Of a DNA stretch of 64,000 nucleotides, positions 28,344 to 37,052 are shown one piece after another. The position numbers were made by a program, and so were the translations under genes. The notes under the pieces were generated by a model. That model ran no database searches. It saw nothing but the letters and a program-made list of their open reading frames with translations, and was not told the origin of the DNA. The stretch's first letter is position 1; each line of letters begins with the position of its first letter. Location of the stretch: positions 558,292 through 622,291 of the forward strand of contig NZ_CP022163.1 in NCBI RefSeq assembly GCF_002305855.1, written 5' to 3'. Source of the DNA: Melittangium boletus DSM 14713. Its GTDB lineage: Bacteria; Myxococcota; Myxococcia; Myxococcales; Myxococcaceae.

Positions 28344-28459
28344 CCGTCACTCCTCGAACGATTGCCGCGACGCGACAAATTCGTTGTTTGTCAGAAACCA
28401 CGAAGAACCAGGAATCCGTCGCTACAGTGCGGCGCCTCCCTTACCCCGGAGGACTCCCC

Positions 28460-31400
28460 ATGTATCGAGTGAGGTCGCAGATAGGGCCCACCCTGTCGGC
28501 GCTGCTGCTGCTCGCCATGCCAGCACGGGCGCAGATCGCCGCGTCGCACGTCTACCACAACCACATGCCCAACTTCTGGGCGTACTACGACCTGAGCAAG
28601 TACGCATCCACGCCCACCGGCGGGGCCATCCGGTACATGTACGACGCGCAGGTCATCAACCTGAAGAAGAACCCGCCGTCGAACTACACGTACTACCTGC
28701 CGTCGGGCGCGCCCATGCCGCACGACGACCTGGTCACCTATTACTCGCACAACGCGAAGACGGGCGCCTACCTGTACTGGCCCCAGAGCGTCGCGGCGGA
28801 CATGAAGGCCAATGCCCCCACCGGCCAGGTGCACGTCACCATGTCCGGCTCGGTGGTGAACAACGTCCAGGATCTCAGCACCCTGAGGAACGTCCCCGGC
28901 TACGACAACGCCAACTGGGGTGCGTCCTGGAAGGACCGCTACAGCACGCTGTTCACCCCCGCGGGCAACCGCACGCTGGACCTCATCCACTTCACCGGCC
29001 ACCACTCCATGGGGCCGCTGGTCGGCCCGGAATACTTCCTCAAGGATCTCATCTACCAGAGCGCCACGCTCGCCCAGCCCTACTTCCTGGGCGGCTCCTT
29101 CCAGTCCTCCAAGGGCTTCTTTCCCACGGAGTTGGGCTTTTCCGAACGGCTCATCCCCACGCTCGCCAAGCTCGGCGTGCAGTGGGCCGTCATCGGGGAC
29201 AACCACTTCTCGCGCACGCTCAAGGACTACCCCTACCTGAACGAGCCGGGCTCGGACACGCTCGTGTCTCCCCCCAACCGCGCGGACCTTCAAAACACCA
29301 GCTCCGTGGGAAGCTGGGTGAGCGTGCCCATGGCGCACGAGCAGCAGGTCATCAAGAACAAGTATCCCTTCGCCTCCACGCCGCACTGGGTGCGCTACGT
29401 GGATCCCTCCACGGGGACCGAGTCCCGCGTCGTGGGCATTCCCGTCAACCAGAACGGCTCCTGGCTGGAGGGCTGGGAGGGCGAGGCCACCGTCGACGTC
29501 GTCAACCTCAAGAGCTTCGAGGGGCTGGTTCCCCAGAAGCAGTTCTTCGTCATCGCGCATGACGGCGACAACTCGAGCGGCCGCGCGGGCTCCGACTCCA
29601 CCTGGTACAACGGCCGCTCCGTCACCTGCTCCGGCGGCGTGCAGTGCCTGGGCATCTCCGAGTACCTCGTCAACCACACCCCCGCCACCACCGACGTGGT
29701 GCACGTTCAGGACGGCTCGTGGGTGGACACGCGCGATTCCTCGTCGGATCCCCAGTGGCACCACTGGAAGCTGCCCTTTGGCATCTGGAAGGGACAGTTC
29801 CCCGCGTTCAACGCGGCCACCGGACTCAACCTGGCCCCCAAGACGAACCTCAGCGGTGTGCAGGAGGGCATGACGGTCTCCTTGGAGCACGGCTGGCATT
29901 ACCTGGAGCGCAACTTCGCCCTGCTCCAGGCGGCCCTCAACCACGCGAAGACGGCCGAGCAGATCTGGCTGGACGCGCACCCCAACCACTGGTCACCCAC
30001 CACCGCGCAGGACAAGCAGCTCACCCACCTGGGCAATCAGCTCAACCCCTGGATGATGTCCTTCCCCGTCAAGGGAGACGAGGGCAATGACTGGGCCGGC
30101 GGCGCCAACCCCGCGGAGCTCGCCTGGTATTTCCTGCTGCCGGCCATGGACTCGGGCTTCGGCTATTACGACGAGAACCAGGACGACAACGTCAAGCCCA
30201 CCCTGTCCTTCAACCAGTCGCTCTACTTCTCCAAGCCCTACGTGCAGGCGCGCATCACCCAGGACAAGACGGGCCCCTCCGTGTGGTGGGCCCAGCGGTG
30301 GCCCTACAACCCGGGCAGCGCCAACACCGACAAGTCCGAGGGCTGGACGCTCCACTTCTTCAACAACCACTTCGCCCTCTACACCTACGCCTACGACGTC
30401 AGCGGCATCTCCAGCATCAAGGCCCGCGTCCGCGTGCACACGAACAAGAGCATCGACCCGCTCGATAACACCCACAAGGTGTATGACCCGGCGGCGCGCA
30501 AGGCGGCGGGCGTGCCCAACATCGACCCCTCGCGCGTGGGCGCCTGGGTGGACTACCCGCTCACCCGGAGGGACCTCAAGCCGGTGATGAATGGCGTGTC
30601 CTGGCAACCCGCCTACCTGCCCGTCATGGCGAAGGTGCCCGCCCAGGAGATTGGAGACCTCTACTACGTCTACCTGGGCGACTACCGGGACCAGCTCCTC
30701 GACTACTACATCGAGGCCACCGACAACCGGGGCAACGTCACCCGGGGAGAAATCCAATCCGTCTACGTGGGCTCCGGCCGGTACAACCTGGTGGGCGGCA
30801 AGTACATCGAGGACGCCAACGGGACGGTGCAGGGCACCCATCCCTTCCTCGTGGTGGACACCACCCCGCCCTCCGTCCCCTCGGGCCTGAGCGCCCCGTC
30901 GAGAACGGACCGCTCGGTGACGCTGAACTGGAGCGCGTCCACGGACAACGTCGCGGTGAGCGGATACGACATCTTCCGTGATGGCACCCAGGTGGGCGCG
31001 AGCACCAGCACGGGCTACACCGATAGCGGCCTCACGCCGGGCACGGCGTACAGCTACACCGTGCGGGCACGGGACGCCGCGGGCAACGCTTCCGCGCGGA
31101 GCACCGTCCTCTCCGTGGCCACCCTGCCGCCGGACACCACCGCGCCCTCGGTTCCCACGGGGCTGACGGCGTCGGGCGCGACGAGCTCCTCGGTGGCCCT
31201 CGCCTGGACGGCCTCCACCGACAACTACGGCGTCGCGGGTTACGAGGTGTTCCGCGATGGCGGCACCCAGGTCGCCTCCGTCACGGGGACGGCCTACTCG
31301 GACACCGGCCTCGCGCCGAGCACGTCCTACAGCTACACCGTGCGGGCCAAGGACGCCGCGGGCAACACCTCCGCGCATAGCGCGGCCCTGGCCGTCACCA

Positions 31401-32014
31401 CGCCCGCGGGCAACAGCGCCACCGTCTATTATTCCAACAAGGACTTCGCCACGCCCTATATCCACTTCCGCGCGGGAAGCGGGGCCTGGACGACCGTGCC
31501 GGGCTACGTCATGGCCAGCTCGGAAGTGGCGGGCTATGTCAAATACACCGTCAACCTGGGAGCCGCCACGCAGCTCGAGTGTGTCTTCAACGACGGAAAG
31601 GGTACCTGGGACAACAACAAGGGCACCAACTACATCCTGTCCACGGGAACCTCCACCGTGAAGGACGGCATCGTCACCCGCGGAGCCCCTACGAACGACC
31701 CTCCTCCGCCCTCCGATCCCTCGGGCACCCGCGTCACCTTCAACGTGACGGCCAGCACCGTGATGGGACAGAACATCTACCTGGTGGGCAACCATGCCGC
31801 GCTCGGCAACTGGAACACGGACTCCGCCCTCCTCCTCTCCTCGGCCAGCTACCCGAAGTGGAGTGTGACCCTGAGCCTGCCCGGCTCGACCGCCCTCGAA
31901 TACAAGTACATCAAGAAGGACGGGGCCGGGAACGTCACCTGGGAGAGCGGCGCCAACCGCGCCACCACGACGCCCGCGTCGGGTAGCGCGACGCTCAACG
32001 ACACCTGGAAGTAG
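28460..32014 (+). CDS. GH119 alpha-amylase with Fn3, CBM25 and CBM20
   Basis: The 1184-residue secreted enzyme has a signal peptide and a GH119 catalytic domain, a family related to GH57. Region I is HNHMPNFW, the catalytic Glu lies in FPTELGFSERLIPTLAKLG, and IAHDGDN and IGDNHF complete the active-site set. Two Fn3 domains (about 810-985) begin DTTPPSVPSGL and DTTAPSVPTGL. A CBM25 starts ATVYYSNKDFATPYIHFR, and a C-terminal CBM20 contains VYLVGNH-like NIYLVGNHAALGNW. This matches the architecture known from the Bacillus GH119 amylase IgtZ. It degrades starch or dextrins outside the cell. Confidence 0.85.
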   Translation: MYRVRSQIGPTLSALLLLAMPARAQIAASHVYHNHMPNFWAYYDLSKYASTPTGGAIRYMYDAQVINLKKNPPSNYTYYLPSGAPMPHDDLVTYYSHNAKTGAYLYWPQSVAADMKANAPTGQVHVTMSGSVVNNVQDLSTLRNVPGYDNANWGASWKDRYSTLFTPAGNRTLDLIHFTGHHSMGPLVGPEYFLKDLIYQSATLAQPYFLGGSFQSSKGFFPTELGFSERLIPTLAKLGVQWAVIGDNHFSRTLKDYPYLNEPGSDTLVSPPNRADLQNTSSVGSWVSVPMAHEQQVIKNKYPFASTPHWVRYVDPSTGTESRVVGIPVNQNGSWLEGWEGEATVDVVNLKSFEGLVPQKQFFVIAHDGDNSSGRAGSDSTWYNGRSVTCSGGVQCLGISEYLVNHTPATTDVVHVQDGSWVDTRDSSSDPQWHHWKLPFGIWKGQFPAFNAATGLNLAPKTNLSGVQEGMTVSLEHGWHYLERNFALLQAALNHAKTAEQIWLDAHPNHWSPTTAQDKQLTHLGNQLNPWMMSFPVKGDEGNDWAGGANPAELAWYFLLPAMDSGFGYYDENQDDNVKPTLSFNQSLYFSKPYVQARITQDKTGPSVWWAQRWPYNPGSANTDKSEGWTLHFFNNHFALYTYAYDVSGISSIKARVRVHTNKSIDPLDNTHKVYDPAARKAAGVPNIDPSRVGAWVDYPLTRRDLKPVMNGVSWQPAYLPVMAKVPAQEIGDLYYVYLGDYRDQLLDYYIEATDNRGNVTRGEIQSVYVGSGRYNLVGGKYIEDANGTVQGTHPFLVVDTTPPSVPSGLSAPSRTDRSVTLNWSASTDNVAVSGYDIFRDGTQVGASTSTGYTDSGLTPGTAYSYTVRARDAAGNASARSTVLSVATLPPDTTAPSVPTGLTASGATSSSVALAWTASTDNYGVAGYEVFRDGGTQVASVTGTAYSDTGLAPSTSYSYTVRAKDAAGNTSAHSAALAVTTPAGNSATVYYSNKDFATPYIHFRAGSGAWTTVPGYVMASSEVAGYVKYTVNLGAATQLECVFNDGKGTWDNNKGTNYILSTGTSTVKDGIVTRGAPTNDPPPPSDPSGTRVTFNVTASTVMGQNIYLVGNHAALGNWNTDSALLLSSASYPKWSVTLSLPGSTALEYKYIKKDGAGNVTWESGANRATTTPASGSATLNDTWK

Positions 32015-32023
32015 CCGGACCGG

Positions 32024-32044
32024 GGCCTGGCCACGCGCCAGGCC
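32024..32044. terminator. Short hairpin between convergent genes
   Basis: GGCCTGG and CCAGGCC pair around a 7-nt loop between the amylase stop and the convergent lipoprotein gene. No T tract follows. Confidence 0.4.
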
Positions 32045-32049
32045 TCGCC

Positions 32050-33606
32050 CTATCCGTCCCTGGAGGAACCCGCCAAGGTATGTTGCCCGCGCCACTGGCG
32101 CGACAGAGTGAGCCACACCGTGCCCGTGCGAGCATCGAAGGAGGCGAAGTAGTCCAGGTCCGCCCGCAGCGGCATGCCATCCAGGGAGAGCCGCCGCAAG
32201 GGCGCCTTCATGCCGTGGACGAGGAACAGGGGGTTGAGGATGTCTCCCCCCGCGGCGTCCAGACTCACGGAGAAGCCCTCCGGCAGGTCCGTCTGGATCT
32301 CGAGGGCACCATAGGTGCTGTTATACCCAGACACGGCGTAGCGCACGGTGTCCGTACGGGCCACCCCTCCGGGGCCCTCGGCCACCACCGAGCCATGGCT
32401 CACGCGCAGCCGCGCCTGGAGCAGGCGCTCCACTTGGGCCACTTGCGCCAGCACGGGCTTCTCGCTCCACCGGCCCATGATCATGAAGACGGAGTAACTC
32501 TGATAGGGATGACCCGTCAGCACGCGGTCCATTCCATAACCCGAGTAAGTTGTCTTTCCCACGGCGCCATACATCAATCCCCAGGCCAGGCGCTTGCTGC
32601 GGGTCGGATGGAGGGTATCCAGCTCGTACTGGCACAGTTGATAGGGCCAGTTCCAACTCGGTGGCATCATCCAATCCCGGAACATGTCTCCATGGACCCG
32701 GGTTTCGGACACATGGCCCCAGTTGTCGTGGAACCAGGAGCCCCCCGTATTGTGTTGGAGCCAGTCGAGCGTCTGGACCACCCCCATCTCCGCGTCGGCG
32801 GTCCGGGAGTAGACCGAGGCGTAGGGCACCACGTTGGGCTCGCTGTAATCCCAGGCACTCGAGGCCGTGAGGGGTTCGGCACGGGAGAAGAAGCGGTATT
32901 TGTCTCCCCAGCGCACACCATCCACCCACGCCTGGGTCCCATCTCCATCCCAGGCGATGTCGCCATAGGGAGCGCGGGAATCCGCGTTGGTCATCAGGCC
33001 CTCCGGACCCGCCGCACGGGAGTCGAAGGTGACGGCGTAGACAGGATGGTCCTTTCCCGTGGCGAAGAACCACTGCACCGTGGCGCGGATGGGGACTCCC
33101 CCGATGGGCAGGTCCCAGGAGAACTCGTGGAGGACGTGGTGCTGGCCCAGGAAGACCTGACGCCAGGTGCCCCGAAGCAGCGCGGAATGACTCACCGCCT
33201 CGCCCTCGTTGTAGTGGCTCACCACATAACCCCATCCATTCCACAGGCCATTGGCGCCCGTGCCCGTGGCCACCCGCTCCTGGTCCCCCACGTGGAAGCG
33301 GAAGCGCCGCAACATGCCGCCGTGGCTCCCGCCCGGATCCGAGACATCGTTGCGCGTGAGGACCGCCACGCGCGGATGTCCACCCGAGTCCTCCCACCGG
33401 TAGACGTCCGAGTCATACCCGTCGGGCCGTTCATGAGCCCAGGCCATCGGCGCCCAGAGGTCCGTGCCTTCCTCCGCTGGAGCTGGAGCCGGAACCCACA
33501 CCTCGTCCGGTGGGGTCTCCTCGACGCGCTCCAGGCCCTCCCGTACGCACCCCGGCGAAACCATCACGGAGAGTGTCAGCCACGTGGTGTATTGAATCCG
33601 GCGCAT
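32050..33606 (-). CDS. Large secreted lipoprotein, beta-rich, unknown
   Basis: The 518-residue protein has a lipobox VSPGC at about Cys20. The rest is beta-rich, with aromatic motifs such as HEFSWDLPIGGVPIRATVQWFF, GGSWFHDNWGHVSETRVHGD and MMPPSWNWPYQLCQYEL. The aromatic and acidic richness suggests a polysaccharide-binding or -cleaving fold, but I cannot place it in a family. It is convergent with the GH119 amylase and may act on the same polymer (inference). Its promoter region is the 374-bp gap described next. Confidence 0.7.
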   Translation of the reverse strand: MRRIQYTTWLTLSVMVSPGCVREGLERVEETPPDEVWVPAPAPAEEGTDLWAPMAWAHERPDGYDSDVYRWEDSGGHPRVAVLTRNDVSDPGGSHGGMLRRFRFHVGDQERVATGTGANGLWNGWGYVVSHYNEGEAVSHSALLRGTWRQVFLGQHHVLHEFSWDLPIGGVPIRATVQWFFATGKDHPVYAVTFDSRAAGPEGLMTNADSRAPYGDIAWDGDGTQAWVDGVRWGDKYRFFSRAEPLTASSAWDYSEPNVVPYASVYSRTADAEMGVVQTLDWLQHNTGGSWFHDNWGHVSETRVHGDMFRDWMMPPSWNWPYQLCQYELDTLHPTRSKRLAWGLMYGAVGKTTYSGYGMDRVLTGHPYQSYSVFMIMGRWSEKPVLAQVAQVERLLQARLRVSHGSVVAEGPGGVARTDTVRYAVSGYNSTYGALEIQTDLPEGFSVSLDAAGGDILNPLFLVHGMKAPLRRLSLDGMPLRADLDYFASFDARTGTVWLTLSRQWRGQHTLAGSSRDG

Positions 33607-33980
33607 TCCTGGGTCCTCCCCCCAAGCCCCACAGGGTCTTCATGGTGTGCTCTTGTCGGCCAACTCAGTACCTCGCGGCAATCCAACCGCCACCCCGAGC
33701 CGAAAAAGCATCCACCACTGAATTCCGGAACGCCGAACGAACCCATTTCAACCAATCTATCTATCGAGAGCAGAAAACCCGGGTGAGGAAGAGTTCACTC
33801 CAGGACTGGGTCTGGACGGCCCCGAGCGGAGACGGCTTCGCTGAACGTGTCCGACATAAAATCCCATTCTGAACGAAACACGTCCAGTGGCCTGTTTCCA
33901 ACGTGTATGATTCCAACCCATCCGCACGGGGGGGCGGTTGCACGGATACGCCCAAGCAGTTCTCTGGAGAAAAGAGCCCC
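33607..33980. other. 374-bp divergent intergenic region
   Basis: No gene is visible in this stretch. It is more A/T-rich than its surroundings (for example 33690-33780 and 33850-33915). It separates the divergent lipoprotein gene (start 33606) and VWA gene (start 33981), so it should hold both promoters. I cannot assign a promoter class from sequence alone. Confidence 0.4.
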
Positions 33981-36785
33981 ATGAATCCGCGACAATTGAT
34001 CAGTACCGCACTGCTTGCGCTCAGCTTGATGACAGCCGCCGCGTGCGGCAACACCGCGGGAACCACTCCCGGCACCAAGCCAGGTGATGGCAGTCAACCC
34101 TCGGATCCTCAGAATCCGGGAGGGCCGGGCGGACCCGGCGGCACCTACCCGGATCCCTCGGGTCTCCCCACGGATCCCAATGATCCGGACAACGCCCGCA
34201 AGGACACCGACTGCGATGGCCTGAGCGACAAGTACGAGTTCGAGACCGTCTACGACAACGGGCTGCGGACGGACCCGGGCCTGGCGGACACGGACAAGGA
34301 CGGGCTCGCGGACGGACTGGAACTGAGCATCGTCAAGCCGGTGGCCGGCACGAACTGCGTGCTCCCCGGGGATGGGGATCTCCTCCTGAGCACGAGCCCC
34401 GTCAAGGCGGACACGGACGGAGACGGCCTGAGCGATGGCGTGGAGGACGCCAACCACAACGGCCGGGTGGACGACGGCGAAACCCACCCCCTGCTGCGCG
34501 ACAGCGATTGTGATGGTCTGCTGGATGGCCCGAGCCAGGGCAACGTGAAGGGCGAGGATCAGAACGGCAATGGCGTCGTCGATGGGTCGGAGACGGATCC
34601 CCGCCGCTTCGACACGGACGCGGACGGTATCTCCGACGGCGTGGAGCTGGGCGTCACCACCAACCTGGACGACGCGAACTGCACGGGCATCTTCCGTCCG
34701 GACGAGGATCCCAGCTCCATCACGGATCCCACCCACCCGGACACCGACGGTGACGGCGTGAGCGACGGCGCCGAGGACACCAACCAGAACGGCCGGGTGG
34801 ACGAAGGCGAGCTCAACCCCAATGATCCCACGGACGTGAAGGGCCCCGTGGCCGAGGCCTGCACCGCCGACAACCTGCGTCCGGTGTCTTTCCAGGACGA
34901 GAAGGGGCCGGACATCAAGCTGGCCCTGCCGCCCTCCTTCACCGAGGTGACGCCCATCAAGGTCGGCGACGACGTGAAGGGGCTCGTGGGCTACGACAAC
35001 ACGCAGCAGGTCGCCTTCCTCGCCTTCCGCACCCAGCCGAAAGCGGGTGATACGGATCCGCTCGGTGACGAGGAGTCCCTGCGGCCCCTCATCGAGACCA
35101 AGGGCGTGCTGAGCAACCGCACGGCCCAGCTGTTCACGACGTGGGATGGCTTCAAGGCCCTGCAGGCCATCTACCAGCAGACCGGCACGACCACGGACCT
35201 CAAGCGCCGCACGGATCAGCTCGTGGATGCGTTGGTGCCGGGCAGCACGGGCCGGTTGAGCAGCGCGGCCGCGGGCGTGACGGGTGACTTCCGCATCCAG
35301 GCGCTCTACGTGCATCGCTCCGACAAGAGCCTCGTGGTGCTCATCGCCGTGACGAAGCTGTCCATGGTGACGAACGCCAACTCGGGCTCGCCCACGGCCT
35401 TCTCCGCCAAGGACCTGGCCAATGGCTCCGCGCTCGCCCAGTTCAACGAGTCCACGGCCGTGCAGTGCGAGCGCTTCCAACTGCCCTCCGCCCGGGTGGA
35501 CTTCATCTTCGTCGTGGACGACAGCGGCTCGATGACGACCTCGCAAGCGGCCCTGGCCAAGACGGCCTCCACGGCGGTCGACGCCCTCAACGCCTCGTCG
35601 CTGGACTGGCGCATGTCGCTCGTCACCTCGAGCTACCACCTGAGTGGGCCCAACGTGGGCAAGCTGCGGCGCTTCACGCGCAACGTGAACAAGGTGAAGG
35701 CCTGGCTCACGGAGAACAGCACCTGCACGAACAACGTGTGCAGCGGCGTGCCCACCACGCCCGAGCCCGCGGCCTGCCCCGGAGACACCTCCCAGGGAGA
35801 CAAGGGCGGCTGTTGGGTCGCGCTGGGTGGCAATGGGTACGAGGGCCTGCTCGGCGCGGCCAAGAAGATCGTCAAGGACATCACGCCCGGAACCCCGCCG
35901 GAGCAGCCGGAATCCGACACCCTCGCGCGCAAGGGCGCCGCCCTGGTCGTCGTGTTGCTCGGCGACGCGGACGACCAGACCACGGGTGACACGACGTCCG
36001 CCGACAACTGCGGCACGGGTGGAACCAAGGACAAGGCGGGCAGCAAGTGCGTGCCTGTCTCGGATTACGTGCGGTTCTTCGGCGATGGCTCGGAGCTGGC
36101 CCCCACGAACCCCACGGGCAGGCAGATCGCCGTCCACGGCATCGTGTGCCCCTCTGGAAAGGCCTGTGGTTGCTCCAAGGGCAAGACCTGCACCATCACG
36201 GAGAGCAGCCGCGAGTTCAATCCCCTGCCCGTGAACAACGTGTCCCAGCAGCGCCACGCGGCGGTGGTCAACGCCTCGGGCGGCGTGCTCGGCTCCATCC
36301 TCGATGACGACTCCATCAAGGCCTCGATGGACGCCATCATCGGCTACACCATCGGCAGCTCGGGCTACAAGACGCTCAAGCCGCCCATCGGCGCGTCCAT
36401 CAAGGTGGCCGTGGAGCAGGTGCGCGACGCGGGGGTGTGCTCGGCGCGAGCGAACGTGCCGCGCAGCACGGCCAATGGCTATGACTTCGATGGCAGCGCG
36501 CGGAGCCTGTCCTTCTTCGGCGCCTGCCGTCCGCAGGTGGGTGCGACCGAGGTCGCGGTGTCGTACCGCTACTGGATCGACACGGTGAAGGATCCCAACG
36601 GCGGCGTGCCGTGCGAGAACGATCCGAACTACACCCCGCGCGAGCCGGACCACTGCGCCGGCGCGCAGCTCGGCTGCAACGAGTCGACCAACCAGTGCGT
36701 CTGCAAGCCCAACTGCGGAGATGTCTGCGGCAAGGGCGCGCGCTGCGACATGACGAGCTGCACCTGCAAGCCCATCCTCAACTAG
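33981..36785 (+). CDS. TSP3/VWA lipoprotein with Cys-rich tail
   Basis: The 934-residue protein has a lipoprotein signal ending TAAAC. Residues 70-290 hold many Ca-binding thrombospondin type 3 repeats, such as DTDGDGLSDGVEDANHNGRVDDGE. A middle beta domain follows and then a von Willebrand A domain starting VDFIFVVDDSGSM, a MIDAS DxSxS motif at about residue 512. The C-terminal ~60 residues are Cys-rich (GARCDMTSCTCKP). Such proteins are adhesins or surface scaffolds in predatory bacteria. A long minus-strand frame over it is a shadow caused by its DxDGD repeats. Function is inferred from domains only. Confidence 0.87.
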   Translation: MNPRQLISTALLALSLMTAAACGNTAGTTPGTKPGDGSQPSDPQNPGGPGGPGGTYPDPSGLPTDPNDPDNARKDTDCDGLSDKYEFETVYDNGLRTDPGLADTDKDGLADGLELSIVKPVAGTNCVLPGDGDLLLSTSPVKADTDGDGLSDGVEDANHNGRVDDGETHPLLRDSDCDGLLDGPSQGNVKGEDQNGNGVVDGSETDPRRFDTDADGISDGVELGVTTNLDDANCTGIFRPDEDPSSITDPTHPDTDGDGVSDGAEDTNQNGRVDEGELNPNDPTDVKGPVAEACTADNLRPVSFQDEKGPDIKLALPPSFTEVTPIKVGDDVKGLVGYDNTQQVAFLAFRTQPKAGDTDPLGDEESLRPLIETKGVLSNRTAQLFTTWDGFKALQAIYQQTGTTTDLKRRTDQLVDALVPGSTGRLSSAAAGVTGDFRIQALYVHRSDKSLVVLIAVTKLSMVTNANSGSPTAFSAKDLANGSALAQFNESTAVQCERFQLPSARVDFIFVVDDSGSMTTSQAALAKTASTAVDALNASSLDWRMSLVTSSYHLSGPNVGKLRRFTRNVNKVKAWLTENSTCTNNVCSGVPTTPEPAACPGDTSQGDKGGCWVALGGNGYEGLLGAAKKIVKDITPGTPPEQPESDTLARKGAALVVVLLGDADDQTTGDTTSADNCGTGGTKDKAGSKCVPVSDYVRFFGDGSELAPTNPTGRQIAVHGIVCPSGKACGCSKGKTCTITESSREFNPLPVNNVSQQRHAAVVNASGGVLGSILDDDSIKASMDAIIGYTIGSSGYKTLKPPIGASIKVAVEQVRDAGVCSARANVPRSTANGYDFDGSARSLSFFGACRPQVGATEVAVSYRYWIDTVKDPNGGVPCENDPNYTPREPDHCAGAQLGCNESTNQCVCKPNCGDVCGKGARCDMTSCTCKPILN

Positions 36786-36794
36786 TCCTCCGTG

Positions 36795-36824
36795 GGCTCC
36801 GGACCCTTCACCGGGTCCGGAGCC
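36795..36824 (+). terminator. Perfect 12-bp hairpin after the VWA gene
   Basis: GGCTCCGGACCC and GGGTCCGGAGCC pair perfectly around a 6-nt loop, 9 bp past the stop. No T tract follows. The region 36825-37052 shows no gene and should hold the promoter of the GH44 gene. Confidence 0.6.
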
Positions 36825-37052
36825 GCGGTACCAGATAATTCCATATTCACTGAGCGTGAAATGGCCGAAGCCCAACGCCCCCGGTGAGCCTCCCTGGAAT
36901 TCCTATCCATAGGAGGACAAAGACCCCTCCCCCCTGTACATTGCGCTCCGGTCAAGGCAACTAGCTGAGCCTCCCGGAAAACCCCTTCCTCGTGAATGGG
37001 CCTGTCCACGGCAACGTCAGTCCATGCACTTGCCCGTGAAGAAGGAGCGCAT

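Noticed and set aside
29993-32116. A 707-codon minus-strand frame inside the amylase gene.
   Set aside because: It is antisense to conserved Fn3 and CBM domains and is His/Gly/Val/Arg-rich like other shadows.
33795-36875. A 1026-codon minus-strand frame over the VWA gene.
   Set aside because: It is antisense to a gene with strong TSP3 and VWA motifs. The DxDGD-rich codons keep the opposite strand open. The translation is Val/Gly/His/Arg-rich without family features.
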